The notes: generated by a model from the letters alone, not told the origin. A stretch of 64,000 nt of DNA from Strongylocentrotus purpuratus (GCF_000002235.5 NW_022145605.1:485001-549000), one strand, 5' to 3'; shown: positions 35,501-47,555, numbered from the stretch's first letter. Numbers and translations are program-made.

Positions 35501-37659
35501 CCTTGGAGTAGATGAATACAATTGGTATAGATTGACTTTATATTGTTGAATACGATGTTTACTACGAGCTTCTCTTATCATGTAAGAAATGATTTATGAC
35601 AGCTATTGAAGTTCGAGGGTTTTGAAACGAAGATCAAATATTTACCGACATCTTTAGAAATGGAAAAGAAACATTGAACGCAAAGTACAGTGGGGTGAGA
35701 GGGTAGAAATAAATTATTCTAATGGTTATTCTGACACGTTCAGTTCGAAATTCTATTGACTTGCTTCTTCAGATGTTTGTTGGGAGCTAAATGGCAACAA
35801 ACCAAAGGAGTTGTGTCGTATTGTGTTGATATTTCAGCATTAGAAAATATAATTTTCTATCACTATGCTCGAAGCGCCAATATTGTCCCCCCCCCCGTAG
35901 TTTTAATTCTGTTTATGATTTTTAAATGTGAAAATTACCAATGTTCAGCGAACATTATACCAGGAATATTAAGATTAGTATGGTGTTCATAAAACATCAA
36001 TATAATGTCCGTGATTTCCCTGTTTGCGTCTTTCAGATGAATTATTGTTATGATCAGACAAATAAGAGAGACAAAAACACACATTTATTTAAAACACATA
36101 GTTTTAAATCGTAAAGCATGTCAAAAGAACTGTTTCAAATATTCATGTTTAAATATGCATATTGAAGTAGTTATTCAACATACATTTTATATTTCAACTT
36201 AACGAAATTAACTATGTAGAACTGAATTCCTTCATAGAACATGGGCTTGTTTGAGAAATTAAGGATAAGGGAATGAATCAATTTAATACAAAGCCAAAAA
36301 TGTTTATTAACACGGAGATAACACATGAACACTGCACAAAAAGGGTATTACCTTTTGCTTAAAATGTCTAAGTATACATTAACATGTATTGTATTGTATT
36401 GTGTATACTTGGTGGTAAATAAACAGATCCATTCAGTCAAGTGTCGTTTTACAAAAGTTTCAAAGCTACAGTTCCGCATATCGAATGATGTTTAACATAT
36501 GTAGCAGAAAGTATATCGATAGACATGTACATCATCTTTGAGTTTATCACGTGTGAAGTAGATATAGAATTTTAAACCAAGTTTGGTGTTTTTAAATGAT
36601 CTTCTTTCTTACTCTTAGACGTTTTGTTTGTCATTTCCAAAAATGTTGGCGCGTTTTCTGATTCTGATTTGTCAATATATGAATATAATTATACTCAAAG
36701 CATGCCAGTGGGTATGATAAATAGAAAATACTGAAAATGAAAAATGGAAAAACATCAACACGCTCGAGGAAATCGACAATTTGGAAATTAAAACTCTTTT
36801 TAGTTTCCTAAATGATATTTCGTTACTTACATTTTTAAAGAAATTAATACAAATCTTTTCAATTTTCTTTCATTTTGCTAAAAAGCTACATATTCGATTT
36901 CAAGTATCAATTGGCGCCATCTCTTTGTCTATAACAACCAACTGTTACTTACCTAACTTGAATTTCTCCTCTCTCCTAACAGGCTCTTGATTGTCTAAGT
37001 TGCACCTGCGTAAAAATCCTGACGTCAACTGGACATTGTTAGTTCATCATCACCTAGAATATTCTGTTCATAATCTTTGTAATCGAACAATAGTATACCG
37101 ACACCCTGACGAAAATGTGTTAGTATAATATGCTCCAGATTATGAATACATTTTAGATGTGATACAATTAATCACAACACACATCAAGCTGTGCACATCC
37201 TCAATATCAATATATAATTTCCTTTGTCTATCGTAAAAAAAAAACCTGACTTGGGCAAACGATTTTGAAATTATACAATTATCTCCATTTTCCCCTTCTC
37301 ATTTTGGTGCGTTATATATCGTTTTTTGTGTACCAGGTGTCGTCTGCAGATCATATTAATCAAGTCAGTGTCTGTACTGAAAGATGAGTTTGATTCTCGC
37401 CACCCACCTTCATTATAATCATGATGAGTTTTTATTATCTTATTTTACTGGGCAAATGAGCCGATGGTTCTGAGCCATTAGAACTCTTTGGCATCAGATA
37501 TTAGGCTCTTCTTTAGGTTTAAATGTTGAGGGCATAATACACCAACACCCGATGCTAAATCATGGACCATGAAAGTGAGGCTGCACCCTCTGTGAAAGAA
37601 GCTCACATCAGACATCAGGCCGGGAGAAAGAGAGAGATGATTTATGAAGAGGTACCTTG
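32548..37659. other. Long AT-rich stretch without features
   Basis: About 5 kb of AT-rich DNA with no frame above about 85 codons, no shared repeat and no RNA gene that I can see. It includes a small inverted repeat AAGTATAC/GTATACTT (36370-36377 and 36413-36420) around (GTATT)n. A single TGACGTCA word at 33736 is within chance expectation. Confidence 0.5.
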
Positions 37660-37895
37660 GATGAGTGGCGTAGCGTGGATCCAGTGGTTGGGGGGGGGGG
37701 GGGGCATCGGGCCCATTTAGTGGCTGCAATCGAATGAACCAGCATGGTATGGGAGGAGGAATGCTGAATCTTCTTCTCATTTGCAGTTACTTCTCGGCTT
37801 TTACTTTTTTTCCTATTCCTATATACCTTACAAAATACTACTTAATGTGGGGGGGGGGCGCACATGCCCCTCTCCTCTCTTATGGCTACGCCGCA
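37660..37895. mobile_element. Possible 235-bp TIR element with two G runs
   Basis: Begins AGTGGCGTAGCGTGGAT and ends, read on the minus strand, TGCGGCGTAGCCATAAG; the shared inverted core is GGCGTAGC. G runs lie near both ends on the plus strand (37690-37704 and about 37850-37858). Similar GGCGTAGCCA starts followed by G runs occur at the ends of short DNA elements in other marine animals, from memory. Only about 10 bp of inverted repeat are left, so the call is tentative. Confidence 0.4.
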
Positions 37896-40218
37896 GACTC
37901 GGATCATTTTCGGAAATGCACTTCCATGAACTTTGGAGACTAAGCCACCAAAGCAAAATGAGCTGCTATTTGCACGATTAGGAAAAAAATTGAAAACGAA
38001 GAAAAAAAGATAATTCTTTTCAATTATACACACAAAGACTCCCGCCCCTATTCTTTCTCTTTTATTGTGGGGAACTCGTTACACGACCTTATGCGCGACT
38101 AACTGCGCGCAACGAAAGGACACAAAAGCCTACCCATTACGAACCCGTTTAAAAAAAACACCACTAACTTCATGACAAGAAGGAAACAACAAAAACCTTT
38201 CCCGCCTACATGGTATCAAGCTATTCCTATTTCTTTATTGAATACAATGTGTAGATTTGAATTACCTTTTTTCTCTTCCCTGTTGACTGTGTATTTAGGG
38301 AAGAGACAGCTGAGGGTAGCCCAAACCAATAGAACTCAGCGGTTTGATACAAATTAGTTCTTTACAAGGATTATGGGATTGCAAAACATCCCCAATTGGG
38401 AGCCATTTCTGCTCATTAAGCTCTCATACTGGTTACAGACTGGTTGGTAGGATACCAAATCCACCGTAGCCTGCTAAATGTTAATTAAAAACGATATTTC
38501 AGTTACTGGTAATGGAAACATTCAAGTTTAGATAGGAAAGCGCGTGCAATTTAAGCTCCCATACCGCACCCCAATTCTAATACATGTCTGTTTGTTGAAA
38601 AGATTCCTTGTTTCATTTCTTAAAGATCGAAACTTCAGAAAATCTTAACTTCGAGATGTGTATATAAAATCTAATCCCGAATTTAGATTGGGTTGTGTTG
38701 GGTTGGTTGTATGGTAAATGAATGGTCTGCAGCGATATACTGTCCTTATTTGTCTAAAGTAGGCAGATAGAAAACAAGAACATGTAAGCGGTATTTTGCT
38801 GCATTTCAAAGTAATAAAAAACCAAGATGCAACCACTTATCAGTTTTCAAAAGATTTTTTTTTTCTGTCATCATGGTTTATCAAAACACTTGTTTCAATT
38901 TTGATGAAAAGTAACATTTGAGACACAGAATACTTTTGTCTGGAGTTTTGGAATCTTTTTGCGAGACGCGAAAGATTTCAAATGGAAGTGATTTGTTTGA
39001 CGAATCAATCTGAACCCATATAGACGGTGGAGAAGCATAAAGCTTAGACCAGATGCTGCATGTAACACTGACACAGGAGATGTATCCATCTTAATGGACA
39101 AAGCGTTCAGCTCCCAAATTGCATTTCATATAAACTAAAAAAGATCCAATTTCGTTAAAAGAAATTGCAATCAAGATCATAAAACAGGCAATTTCTATAA
39201 TTCATCCCTTCCCATCTTGCATATTGTGTGTCAAACTTATAAAAAGGCAAAATACCGAGGTTTCAAAGTTATCGTACTTTTTGAGGTGAAATGTTCTACA
39301 TGTTCATAGTGAAATCAATTTTGCACACGTCACTTTTCTGATTACGTCTGTTGTTAAAGTTTGATTTGAACTCCGGTATTACTCACTGTCCAATTAAGAG
39401 TAATGGAAATCCTTGTGATATGTATTATATCGTCCCGCCTTCATATAACCACACAACAAAGCTGTAACAAAATATTATGTGATGGAGGAGAAAGGGCGAA
39501 ACTCGGAAAATAATTCCGAGACTAATATCAGAGTTGGGTTTTGGTAAATACTTAGGATTATGTTTTGAATGCAATAACGATTGATATCAGGGTTATAATA
39601 CATTACAGTCAGTTTTGTTGCTTCTTTTTTTACAGAAGCGTTACACTATTTCTATTTTTCATTTTTCAGTTGAGACATAAATCTAATTGTTGACAAAAGT
39701 GTTTGACATAGTGACAATGAAATCTCATTACCTCCCTCTGATCGGCTAATTTAGACCAATTTGAGTCGGGTATGTATTTTTCAATTTTGCTTAATTGCAC
39801 GTGAAGAGGATTTTGTGGATACCATAAACCCGCCAGAATATATGACAGCGCTGGGGGCTCTTTTTATTTGGAGGGTAAATCCTGATTAGAATTCGGTCCT
39901 GTAAATCGACTGTTAAATCCCCTTGCAGATGGGCTATCAAAGAAAAATCATGGCGTTAATTGTTTGTGATTAGGCCAAAATATGCCACGGTTTTTCCCAA
40001 ACTGTGAAGTTTGTTGTCAACGAACTTGACATGTTTTGACTCCATGATAAAGCTGTTTATTATTTCAAAATAATGTATTAAAAGTTGAAAAGTAGATCCA
40101 ATAAATTATTTTGTCTGTCTGTTTCTTTCTATCTCCTTCTACCTTTTAATTAGACTGAATGAGGTGAAGCTCTGTGCCTTAATTTCAAACAAACTTTAAA
40201 AGCTTTCTTGGATGTTGG

Positions 40219-40221
<3 letters not shown>
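37896..40221. other. AT-rich stretch, nothing recognised
   Basis: No gene, RNA gene or recognised repeat. Confidence 0.45.
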
Positions 40222-40268
<47 letters not shown>

Positions 40269-40372
40269 AAGAGAGAGAGAGAGAGCGATGGAGAGATGAA
40301 AAAGAAGGAGAGACAGAATGAGCTGGAGAGAGGGAGAGAGAGGAAAGAGAGAGAGAGAGAGAGGGGGGGGGG
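40222..40372 (+). repeat. (GA)n microsatellite ending in poly-G
   Basis: GA blocks with AAAG, CGATGG and GACAG interruptions, ending in an uninterrupted G run at about 40362-40371. Minus-strand Leu/Ser/Pro frames here are artefacts. Confidence 0.95.
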
Positions 40373-41111
40373 GTAGTAGTATAAGGGTGAGTTGGTTTTA
40401 ACCACGGGTTCCAGGGCGGCAAGTACAGGTGACTTTTTGCTATTGTTCAGGATGCGGTCATTGCCTTGAGGTTAAGCTAGGGAGTCTAACAATCCATTTC
40501 ACATGAATAACTAAGCTCATCATCACCCTTTCACATCAGATTATTGAACGGAATAAATATCAGAAGACGACACACGTTATTCAATGACTTTCTTGTGTTA
40601 ATTTGTTTACATCCATATATTTGGGGTGATATTATAAACCATAATACCATCTCAAGAAAGGAACACAAATAACGCTTATGTAGACTTGTTGACGACAACT
40701 TAAATGAAATTAGAAAATTATTTCATGATGAGCTGAGGAACAGAAAGTAGTTCTGTAATTTGTATGCATTAATTGATTTGGGCTGATTAGACTTGTAACA
40801 AAAGATGATGCATTATATTAATACGTAATAAGCTTGTCCTTGTAGAATATGAGTATCAAAACAAAATATTCATAACACAATGGGTGATCAAACAACTTCA
40901 AAGGTTTGCCCTCTAAATTTGTTAACAACAATGTTTACAAAGTTTTGTTATCCAATTTTTAGGTTTTACTATCCTAGCAGCGCAAACTCTTCGAGCAAAT
41001 ATCTACAAATGTCGTACAGAGGGCTAAAACCGGGTTGGAACACGCATTACTTCAGGCTGACCGCTTTCACTGCGGAAATACATTTATACTATCGCTGTCC
41101 ACGTTGTTTGT
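40373..41111. other. AT-rich stretch, nothing recognised
   Basis: No supported gene; the 77-aa frame at 40880-41113 has no motif. Confidence 0.4.
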
Positions 41112-41160
41112 GATTGGCTAAGGCGTAGTATATCACGTGATCTTCGGGAAAGGCGCCATT
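41112..41160. promoter_or_regulatory. Promoter-like motif cluster (CCAAT, E-box, YY1-like)
   Basis: Within 49 bp: GATTGGCTA (inverted CCAAT box, 41112-41120), the 10-bp palindrome ATCACGTGAT (E-box with CACGTG core, 41132-41141) and GGCGCCATT (YY1-like, 41152-41160). Such spacing is seen at animal promoters, but no first exon is recognisable on either side. It could be chance. Confidence 0.25.
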
Positions 41161-41312
41161 GTGTCAGGATATAACTTACACACTTTAAAACAGTCTGTAT
41201 GAGCATGATTATACGATGTTAGAATTTACACAAAGAAGCTGAGGTTCATAAATAACGATAACATACAAGCATCACGCCCGCGAGTTACGAACAATTTACT
41301 TTAAAAACTAAA

Positions 41313-41504
41313 TTGCAATATTTTAATAAGATGTCAAAAAACGTAGGTATATTATCTAAATTCCGTAGTACCCTTACAGAAAAGCACCTGTTAATGCTAT
41401 ATAATTCTGTATTACTTCCTTATATTTATTATGGTAATATTACTTGGGCAAGTTTTGGCACTACTAAATTGATAGTGATACCTATACAAAATGTGCAAAA
41501 CTGA
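41313..41504 (+). pseudogene. LINE reverse transcriptase fragment (thumb region)
   Basis: Reads as FNKMSKNVGILSKFRSTLTE, then LLMLYNSVLLPYIYYGNITW, then a short tail. This is the conserved segment just downstream of the catalytic palm in CR1/L2/Jockey-type reverse transcriptases (pattern G-x3-K-x2-x2-L, then LY-x-S-x2-x-PY-x2-YG-x3-W). It starts at a TTG codon, not ATG, and ends at an in-frame TGA. It is a remnant and not a gene; downstream parts of the same protein are recognisable to about 41880 after frameshifts. Confidence 0.85.
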
Positions 41505-42034
41505 AAGACCTTACGTATATTTTCGAATTCCCCTTACAGCTTCGTCACGCCCAATATTTGCAAGGTTAAACACATTGACAATTTTTGATATTCATGAAAT
41601 CCAAATTGCAATCATGATGAACATGTGTTACGTGAAAAATAATTTAGCACTTCTTAATATAATAAATTAATTTCAGTTTAATAAAGATTACCATTAATAT
41701 AATACCCGTTCCCACTCTAAATTCCATTTCCATGTTGCATTCAATCAGACAACTCTTATTGCATTTAAATCTGCTGGTCCTCAAATATAGAATTCCCTCC
41801 CTTCTGATGTAATTTCCAGCACTATGTTACTTCATTTAAAACTAAACTCAAACGTTCAATACTAACTACCTATGCCAAATAAACATGTAATTTCATCTCT
41901 CCTCCCTATTTTTTCTTATTTCACCTTTTCATATTTCCCTTTACCTGTATGTTTAGTGCTTAATGTTTTAGTGTTTTTTTCACTAAGTTTGTTTTTTGTC
42001 TCACGTTTATTCTATGTATATTTTTTTATGTACT

Positions 42035-42074
42035 GGGTGCCCCAGTAATCAAGCCTTGGTTTTTAGGGGCACCC
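42035..42074 (+). other. LINE 3'UTR hairpin
   Basis: GGGTGCCCC (42035-42043) and its exact reverse complement GGGGCACCC (42066-42074) enclose a 22-nt loop. It lies about 95 bp before the element's 3' end. In copy 1 the same place reads TTGGGCACCCTGACC, so the left stem strand and loop are missing. A 3' stem-loop recognised by the reverse transcriptase is known for some LINEs; that role here is inference. Confidence 0.7.
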
Positions 42075-42170
42075 TGACCATTTCCACTGTATCAATATGT
42101 TTCATACATGCATGATTTGTATACTGTTTTTTTACTTTAAATAGTTTAATAAAACGAACTGAATTGAACA

Positions 42171-44259
42171 AAATATCTATATTTAAGTTTAAAACAAATA
42201 TTTCTACTATTCCATAATTACATTTATGTCTCTGATGTATAAATGTGTCTACTGTTTCTTTTACATTGAAAAGTTACATTCGTCACTTCTGAAGTTTGAA
42301 GAAACTTTGGTAAAGTTAAAATGTAAAGACAGATAACTTGTAATGATAGATTCCAGGAGGAAGGTGTTTAATTAATGTAAAGTGATGGATTAAAATGTTT
42401 AGCCTTGTCTTTGTGTTTAGGCTTCTTACCAATAGAAAATGTTCCTTGCAAAATACCCCTCGGGCGTCTAGATAAGACCTCATTAAACACCATCGATATG
42501 TTGGTGTCGCTTTTATATTTGTTTGATGTAGTCTGAATAACCCGAGATAGTTAGCTCAATGCTCTGGCTTTTACAGTGTTCTATTCATTTGATGTTATTA
42601 ATATTACTATTTTTTATTTGTTTAAATTATTGTTTGGGGGAGGGGAAGGGGGCAACATCTCGAGCATAGTAATGTTTTGCATTGCCTAAACCCTAGCGTT
42701 ATAAGTTGCCATATAGATGAAGTTCGAAACGAATTTCTATCGAGTACCGACTGTAGCTCCGTTTTGTGTCAAAGGAACCTTTTATATAACAAGTGACATT
42801 TCCTCGGTAAATATTGTGATGAGATTGGAGCGATGGTATTGGGTGTTTTTTCCACCGCTTCATCCGACTAGGGTTTGATTTGCTAGACATTTGGCTCATT
42901 TCCTGAACACCATCACTTCTATATTCTCTCATATTTCCAAATGAAGAATACTTATTATAAGAAAAGACAAAGAAATACTTTGTAATCCTTTAAGCTCAAT
43001 GTGGGAGGGCGGCAAATAAAAGAGAACAAACCTGCAACCGACATCCAACGAATCTCGAAGAAGAAAAAAAAGGTTGCGAGGTTTGTAGGAGAACATCCGT
43101 CCAGGCTGAATATTTGGAAATATTAGGATAAAGATCAAAGTTAAATACGATTGCTCGTACAGCTTTCCTCTTCAGCCCTGAATGGTTTTCAGCAGACAAA
43201 ATCACAAATAATATGACTAACTACTATGATCATGAATGTGTGACTCGGTGTTTCTTATTTATTAAATTTGTGTGTGTTTGTGTGCTATTGCTACACAGCA
43301 TGTAAAGTAACATAAATCTCTATTGTGAAAACTCTTGGGGGATCAAGTAAGCAAGAAAAATTATCTTATACAAAAGCATCACTGATGTTATTGTAGATTA
43401 CATAAGATTTGAAGCCCATTCTCAAGTAAAATTTGAAAATGCACGTATAACAATGTTATGCAGGGATACATCTTTGGTTTCAAGGAATTTATTTTTTAAT
43501 GGATGTTCGCAGCTTTGTTGCCCGATCTTTGCATCTTTCTCAAAGAAACATAAATAGTAAGATGCGCCCTTTGTCATTTATAATATCCTGTATCCCCTAC
43601 GTGTTTAATACTTATGTTATTGTTGTGCCAGATGAACACGGTTAATGGAAACATGTCTAACTAAAAGTCCAAGCCCCTTCCAAAGTTTGAACCTGTTCCA
43701 CCCCTTGTTAAGAGTAATTGGAAGGAAAACTATTAAATTTGATTTAGAGACGAAGAGGGCAAAACAAGTTTGAAAACACGAGTCCGTGGGGTTCAAGTTT
43801 AAAGTTCGCTCAGGGGAGGAAAAGTGAAAGTCGTCAGGGAATGATGAAAGCTGACATCGGAAAAGCTTTGATTGCCATGCCTCTAGCCTCGGGGTGATAA
43901 TACCCACCAGGCAGCCTAAACTAACCAAGTGTCACTGCACTGTCGGACATTAATTTCTTAGCCTACCCCCTCTATCGTCGTCAATGTGTCTTCACTCGCA
44001 TCTTAGAGATCTAACAGCTTTGGTTTGTACAGACAAGTCGAGCTTTGTAGTTCTTTGTTTTGATTCCGTTGATTCAATTTGGTTGAATTTTGGCGAGTGG
44101 ATGAGCTCTTTGGCTCAATTCAACGTCTCGCCGGCATGTTTTGGGGCTGTCTATAGTCATTTGAAAAGAAGAGGATGCATTAAACAGCCCCTCAGTTCAT
44201 ATGGCGCCATCACGCCTTCCTTACTAATTTGTCACTTCATTCTTAGTTTATATTAAAAT
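42171..44259. other. AT-rich stretch, nothing recognised
   Basis: Frames up to about 103 codons on both strands have no motif. No repeat or RNA gene seen. Confidence 0.45.
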
Positions 44260-44388
44260 CCTCTTCTTCTTCTTCTACCTTCATCTCATCAAACGTTTAC
44301 TCATTTCATCCTGTTCCTTCTTCTTGTTTTTCTCATTCTTTTTTGTTTTCTCCTTCTTTTTCTTCTTCATCTCCTTCTTCTCCTTCAT
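44260..44388 (-). repeat. TTC-rich low-complexity tract
   Basis: Pyrimidine-rich sequence dominated by CTT/TTC triplets. It resumes at about 44450-44520 on the far side of the ATG repeat and SINE-like tail. Confidence 0.8.
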
Positions 44389-44448
44389 GATGATGATGAT
44401 GATGATGAACAGCATTTGTATAGCGCCATTTATCTGCAAAAGCATTCA
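44389..44448 (-). mobile_element. SINE 3'-end fragment with (ATC)n tail
   Basis: On the minus strand ATAAATGGCGCTATACAAAT is followed by GCTGTTC and then (ATC)n. The core GGCGCTATACAA matches the 3' end of the SINE at 50838-51112. No head is present; only the last 40 bp or so and the tail repeat survive. Confidence 0.5.
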
Positions 44449-44787
44449 TCATCTTCTTCTTCTCATCCACCTTCTCGTTTTCTTCCTCTTCCTCCTCATC
44501 TTCATCTCCGTTCATCTCCGTTGAATTGAATTTATTTTCTTCTGCAAAACATACACAATTACATTTCAACGATACAACATTTACACAATAAAACCATTTT
44601 TTGAACGTATACATGATAATAATAAATAATAGAAATAATGACATTAAAACAACATTTAACTTATAACACACTATCAAGTATTATACATTAATACATGTTC
44701 AGACGAAGAAGGGCTATCACAATAAGTGTTTGCTTGATAACGTGATAGCCCGGGCTTGATGGATGATCAAAAGAATTTAAAAACGAA

Positions 44788-44819
<32 letters not shown>

Positions 44820-45325
44820 GATGATGGTTGTGACGATGTTGATAATAATGTTGATGAGAATGAAAATAAAAATATATTGATGTTAATATGTCTGACACAG
44901 AAAACTTATAGTATACATGCATAGAATAAAGTGATGGGTGTTCATAGAAATTTTGAAATATTATTTAATATTTAACTAGCACCGGGAAAAGATCAAACGA
45001 CAACACACGTTTACCTCCTTTCCTCGTCGCTATGGGACCTACCGTTAATAACCCATTTTCTTCTCCTTCTTTCCTTCATCTCTTTCTCTCCCGTTTCACT
45101 TTACATTATGAATAAACTCGATTAGATAGCGTTCCCTTCAATAAGGTTATTGAAGAGAAAGCTATTGTAATGTGAATTATCCTTATTGTTTCATGTTTGT
45201 ATATGATTTTACATGTCTAAGAAAATACTTGTAAAATATGTTAACGACCAGTCACACTTAGGCTCTGATTGACATTATAAGAAACAAAAATCAGTCGTAA
45301 GCTGATCGGTATGCACTGAGCATTG
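44449..45325. other. Low-complexity and AT-rich stretch
   Basis: Contains a (GAT)n tract at about 44788-44840. The acidic minus-strand frame at 44333-44677 is a trinucleotide-repeat artefact. No gene seen. Confidence 0.45.
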
Positions 45326-45390
45326 TGGTGTAGTGGTTCGGAAGTGGTTCGGTATTTTCAGAAGGTCATAGGTTCGAATCCTCTGAGAAG
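45326..45390 (+). other. tRNA-like sequence with A and B boxes (SINE head?)
   Basis: A-box-like TGGTGTAGTGG (45326-45336) and a perfect B box GGTTCGAATCC (45371-45381) with spacing near that of a tRNA gene. The D-arm region carries a tandem duplication of GTGGTTCGG, and the T and anticodon stems do not pair well, so it is unlikely to be a working tRNA. Probably the head of a decayed SINE whose body I cannot recognise. Polymerase III transcription is possible. Confidence 0.5.
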
Positions 45391-45504
45391 ATATAACTCA
45401 ATTAACAAGTCATTGTCACGATTACATGAACAGTTGTATCGAACTCGTATCTCAAGTGCTCTTAGTACATGGTATGGATCAATAGCATATGCATTTTCTT
45501 TCAT

Positions 45505-45527
45505 GGGGGGGGGGGGGGGGGGGGGGG
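45505..45527 (+). repeat. Poly-G tract (23 G)
   Basis: Uninterrupted G run, the longest in the window. A candidate quadruplex and a likely site of assembly length error. Confidence 0.9.
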
Positions 45528-46859
45528 AGGCAGCCAAAGCATAATGTATCCACAACCTGAACAAATGCCGAAGAAATTCAATTTACCAATATAGCCATCA
45601 ACCCCCTCTTGCCACCTCGATAGTAAAAAGGTTATTTTGGCCATATTCTGACCATACATGGTGTGCCTTTGATGGAAGAGTCTTTATCCTTAAACATACT
45701 CAAAAAGCCAACCAAGACACTCAGAAGTCAACGAAATGAAAGAGTTACTGGAAAATGCTCATAATTTATAATAATATAAAATAAGATTTTGTTTTGTTCT
45801 CTTGCGATTTCCGCCAGTGTAACAAGAAAATAAGAAGCAGCTGTAAGTTAATCTCTTATCGGTATTTCTTCGTCTTTCTCCGGCGCCCCCTCCCGGATTA
45901 AAAATTCAAAACTTTGTGTGATGTTTATCGAAGCAAAATTTGTTCGCTGGAAGTTTTATGAACGTGTGTGCCTTTCTAACCCCCGCAATTAGCCGGGGAA
46001 GGAGATGGTAAGAAATTAGTAAGGTGATTTGAGGGAGAGATTAGCCACAGAAAGCTTATATAGGCTCCCTTCCATACCCATAACGCCTGCAGACTTTTAT
46101 ATGAAAATATTATGATGCTGGGTCTTGATTCTTTTCCTTGCAGATGGGAGGGAAATTTTTTTATGAAAGAGGGAGGAGAAAAAAAAGTACGAGGTATGTG
46201 GGTCCGACCCCGTCGCGAAAACAGGCCCACGGGTTTTGAACTGTTACAGCCGTAAGAGGTCTCCGCACCTAACAGCCTTGGTAAAGTGTAACGACAAAAG
46301 GAACGTACTGTCGCGGTTCCCTCACTAAAAAATGCGAGAGAAATGGCGCAATTCTACTGTGTCGTTCATGCGGAAGATATGATATTCTGGCCCTGATTGT
46401 GTGAGCGATAAAAAGCACGCCTTGTTTGGCTTGAAAAGGAGGTTTGATAAAGCAAACCTCAAAATGGGACCAACGAGAAAGAAAATATGGAACAAGAGAG
46501 AGACCCGGTTGGCTATAGGATTGAGGAATAGAAACTGAAAAATTGTGCGACTGAATGGAGAAACAAAAGGCTGGAAATGAATGGGATAAGAAGGCCAGCA
46601 AAATAATGGTATATAGAGCAATGACACGAGGTAATATGTGTGGTGTTAAGCTAGTGGCATTTGACACATTGCCAGAGTGTAAAGAGTCGTGGTCTGTTTG
46701 CCAACTTTACAAACAAGGAAGCCAGCCCAGACAGACGCCCAGAAATAGTTTTAGAGATCAAGGATACAGAATGCTATTAAAGCAAGAAAGAGACAGATTC
46801 AGAGATGCAGAAGAGTTGATTTGATAGAAGAAATGGACAGATATATATCACAAGATGGA

Positions 46860-46860
<1 letters not shown>
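45528..46860. other. Unannotated stretch
   Basis: Moderately purine-rich towards the right end. Overlapping frames at 46269-46824 have no recognisable motif. No gene supported. Confidence 0.4.
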
Positions 46861-46904
<44 letters not shown>

Positions 46905-46949
46905 AGAGGGAGGGAGAGGGGGAGGGAGAGAAGAGAGAGTGTGTGTGTG

Positions 46950-47010
<61 letters not shown>

Positions 47011-47021
47011 GAGAGAGAGGG
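46861..47021 (+). repeat. Compound (GA)n/(GT)n microsatellite
   Basis: GA run, then a G-rich piece, then (GT)n at about 46939-46968, then GA again. Dinucleotide type switches twice, so replication slippage has acted on several adjoining seeds. Confidence 0.95.
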
Positions 47022-47494
47022 TCGGGGAGGGTGGAAGGGGGAATTGAATGATGATAACGTGTAGGAAGAAAGATAGCAATGAAATTAATGTTAGGGTAGA
47101 AAGCATAAAAATAAAATACTGGGCACGATAAAATCATAAACAGTTGGTTTGGAGAGGCTGATATTAGCACGATGAGAGAGAAAGAGGGGGAAAACTACGA
47201 AAAGAGGTTTAGAATAAGAGAGATGGAAAAGGAAAGGGATTCGCATTTTAAAAGATTTATAGATTCAACAAGTTGAGACAAGAAGATGATGTAGGTGGGT
47301 AACAAAGATCGTTAACCGCTTCTTCTGCTATCTTCTCTTGCTTGGTATGGTGTCCTCCTTTCCTTAAGAGTTCGAAAGAAACCAAATGAAATCATGATGA
47401 AGTGAGAGAAAAAAGAAGACAAAAAGTATTTTAAAATAAGGAAAGAAGTACGGAAAGGTAGATTAATATCTATGCAAAGGGCGTTAGTGAGTGC
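47022..47494. other. Purine-rich unique stretch
   Basis: No recognised gene or repeat. Confidence 0.4.
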
Positions 47495-47555
47495 CGGGTA
47501 GGGATAGGACCCTTGGATTGAGAGCCAAGTGAATAAACCACTGTACCACCACACG
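47495..47555 (-). other. tRNA-like sequence, minus strand (SINE head relic?)
   Basis: On the minus strand GTGGTGGTACAGTGGTTTAT resembles an A-box region. It is followed by CTTGG and CCAAG able to pair as an anticodon stem, then GGTCCTATCCCTACCC in the T-arm position. The B box is degenerate. Most likely a decayed SINE head; the body is not identifiable. Confidence 0.35.

Larger units (their letters stand above)
41283..42170 (+). mobile_element. 5'-truncated CR1/L2-like LINE, copy 2
   Basis: Same family as 24314-24933 but reaching about 240 bp further 5' and ending TTTAATAAAACGAACTGAATTGAAC. It is more damaged in the coding part: a TGA after VQN at about 41502, a one-base loss before TCACGCCC, TAA codons in the IIN-FQ and DYH-YN parts, TAG replacing the Trp codon of IWNSLP (41788-41790), and a one-base deletion in the terminal block. 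Its 3'UTR keeps a perfect hairpin (42035-42074) lost from copy 1. The 5' boundary is approximate. Confidence 0.85.

Noticed and set aside
44333..44677. Acidic frame with a poly-His run
   Set aside because: Produced by TTC/ATG trinucleotide repeats and a SINE tail.
46777..47170. Leu-Ser-rich frames, seen also at many GA/CT tracts
   Set aside because: Translations of dinucleotide repeats.
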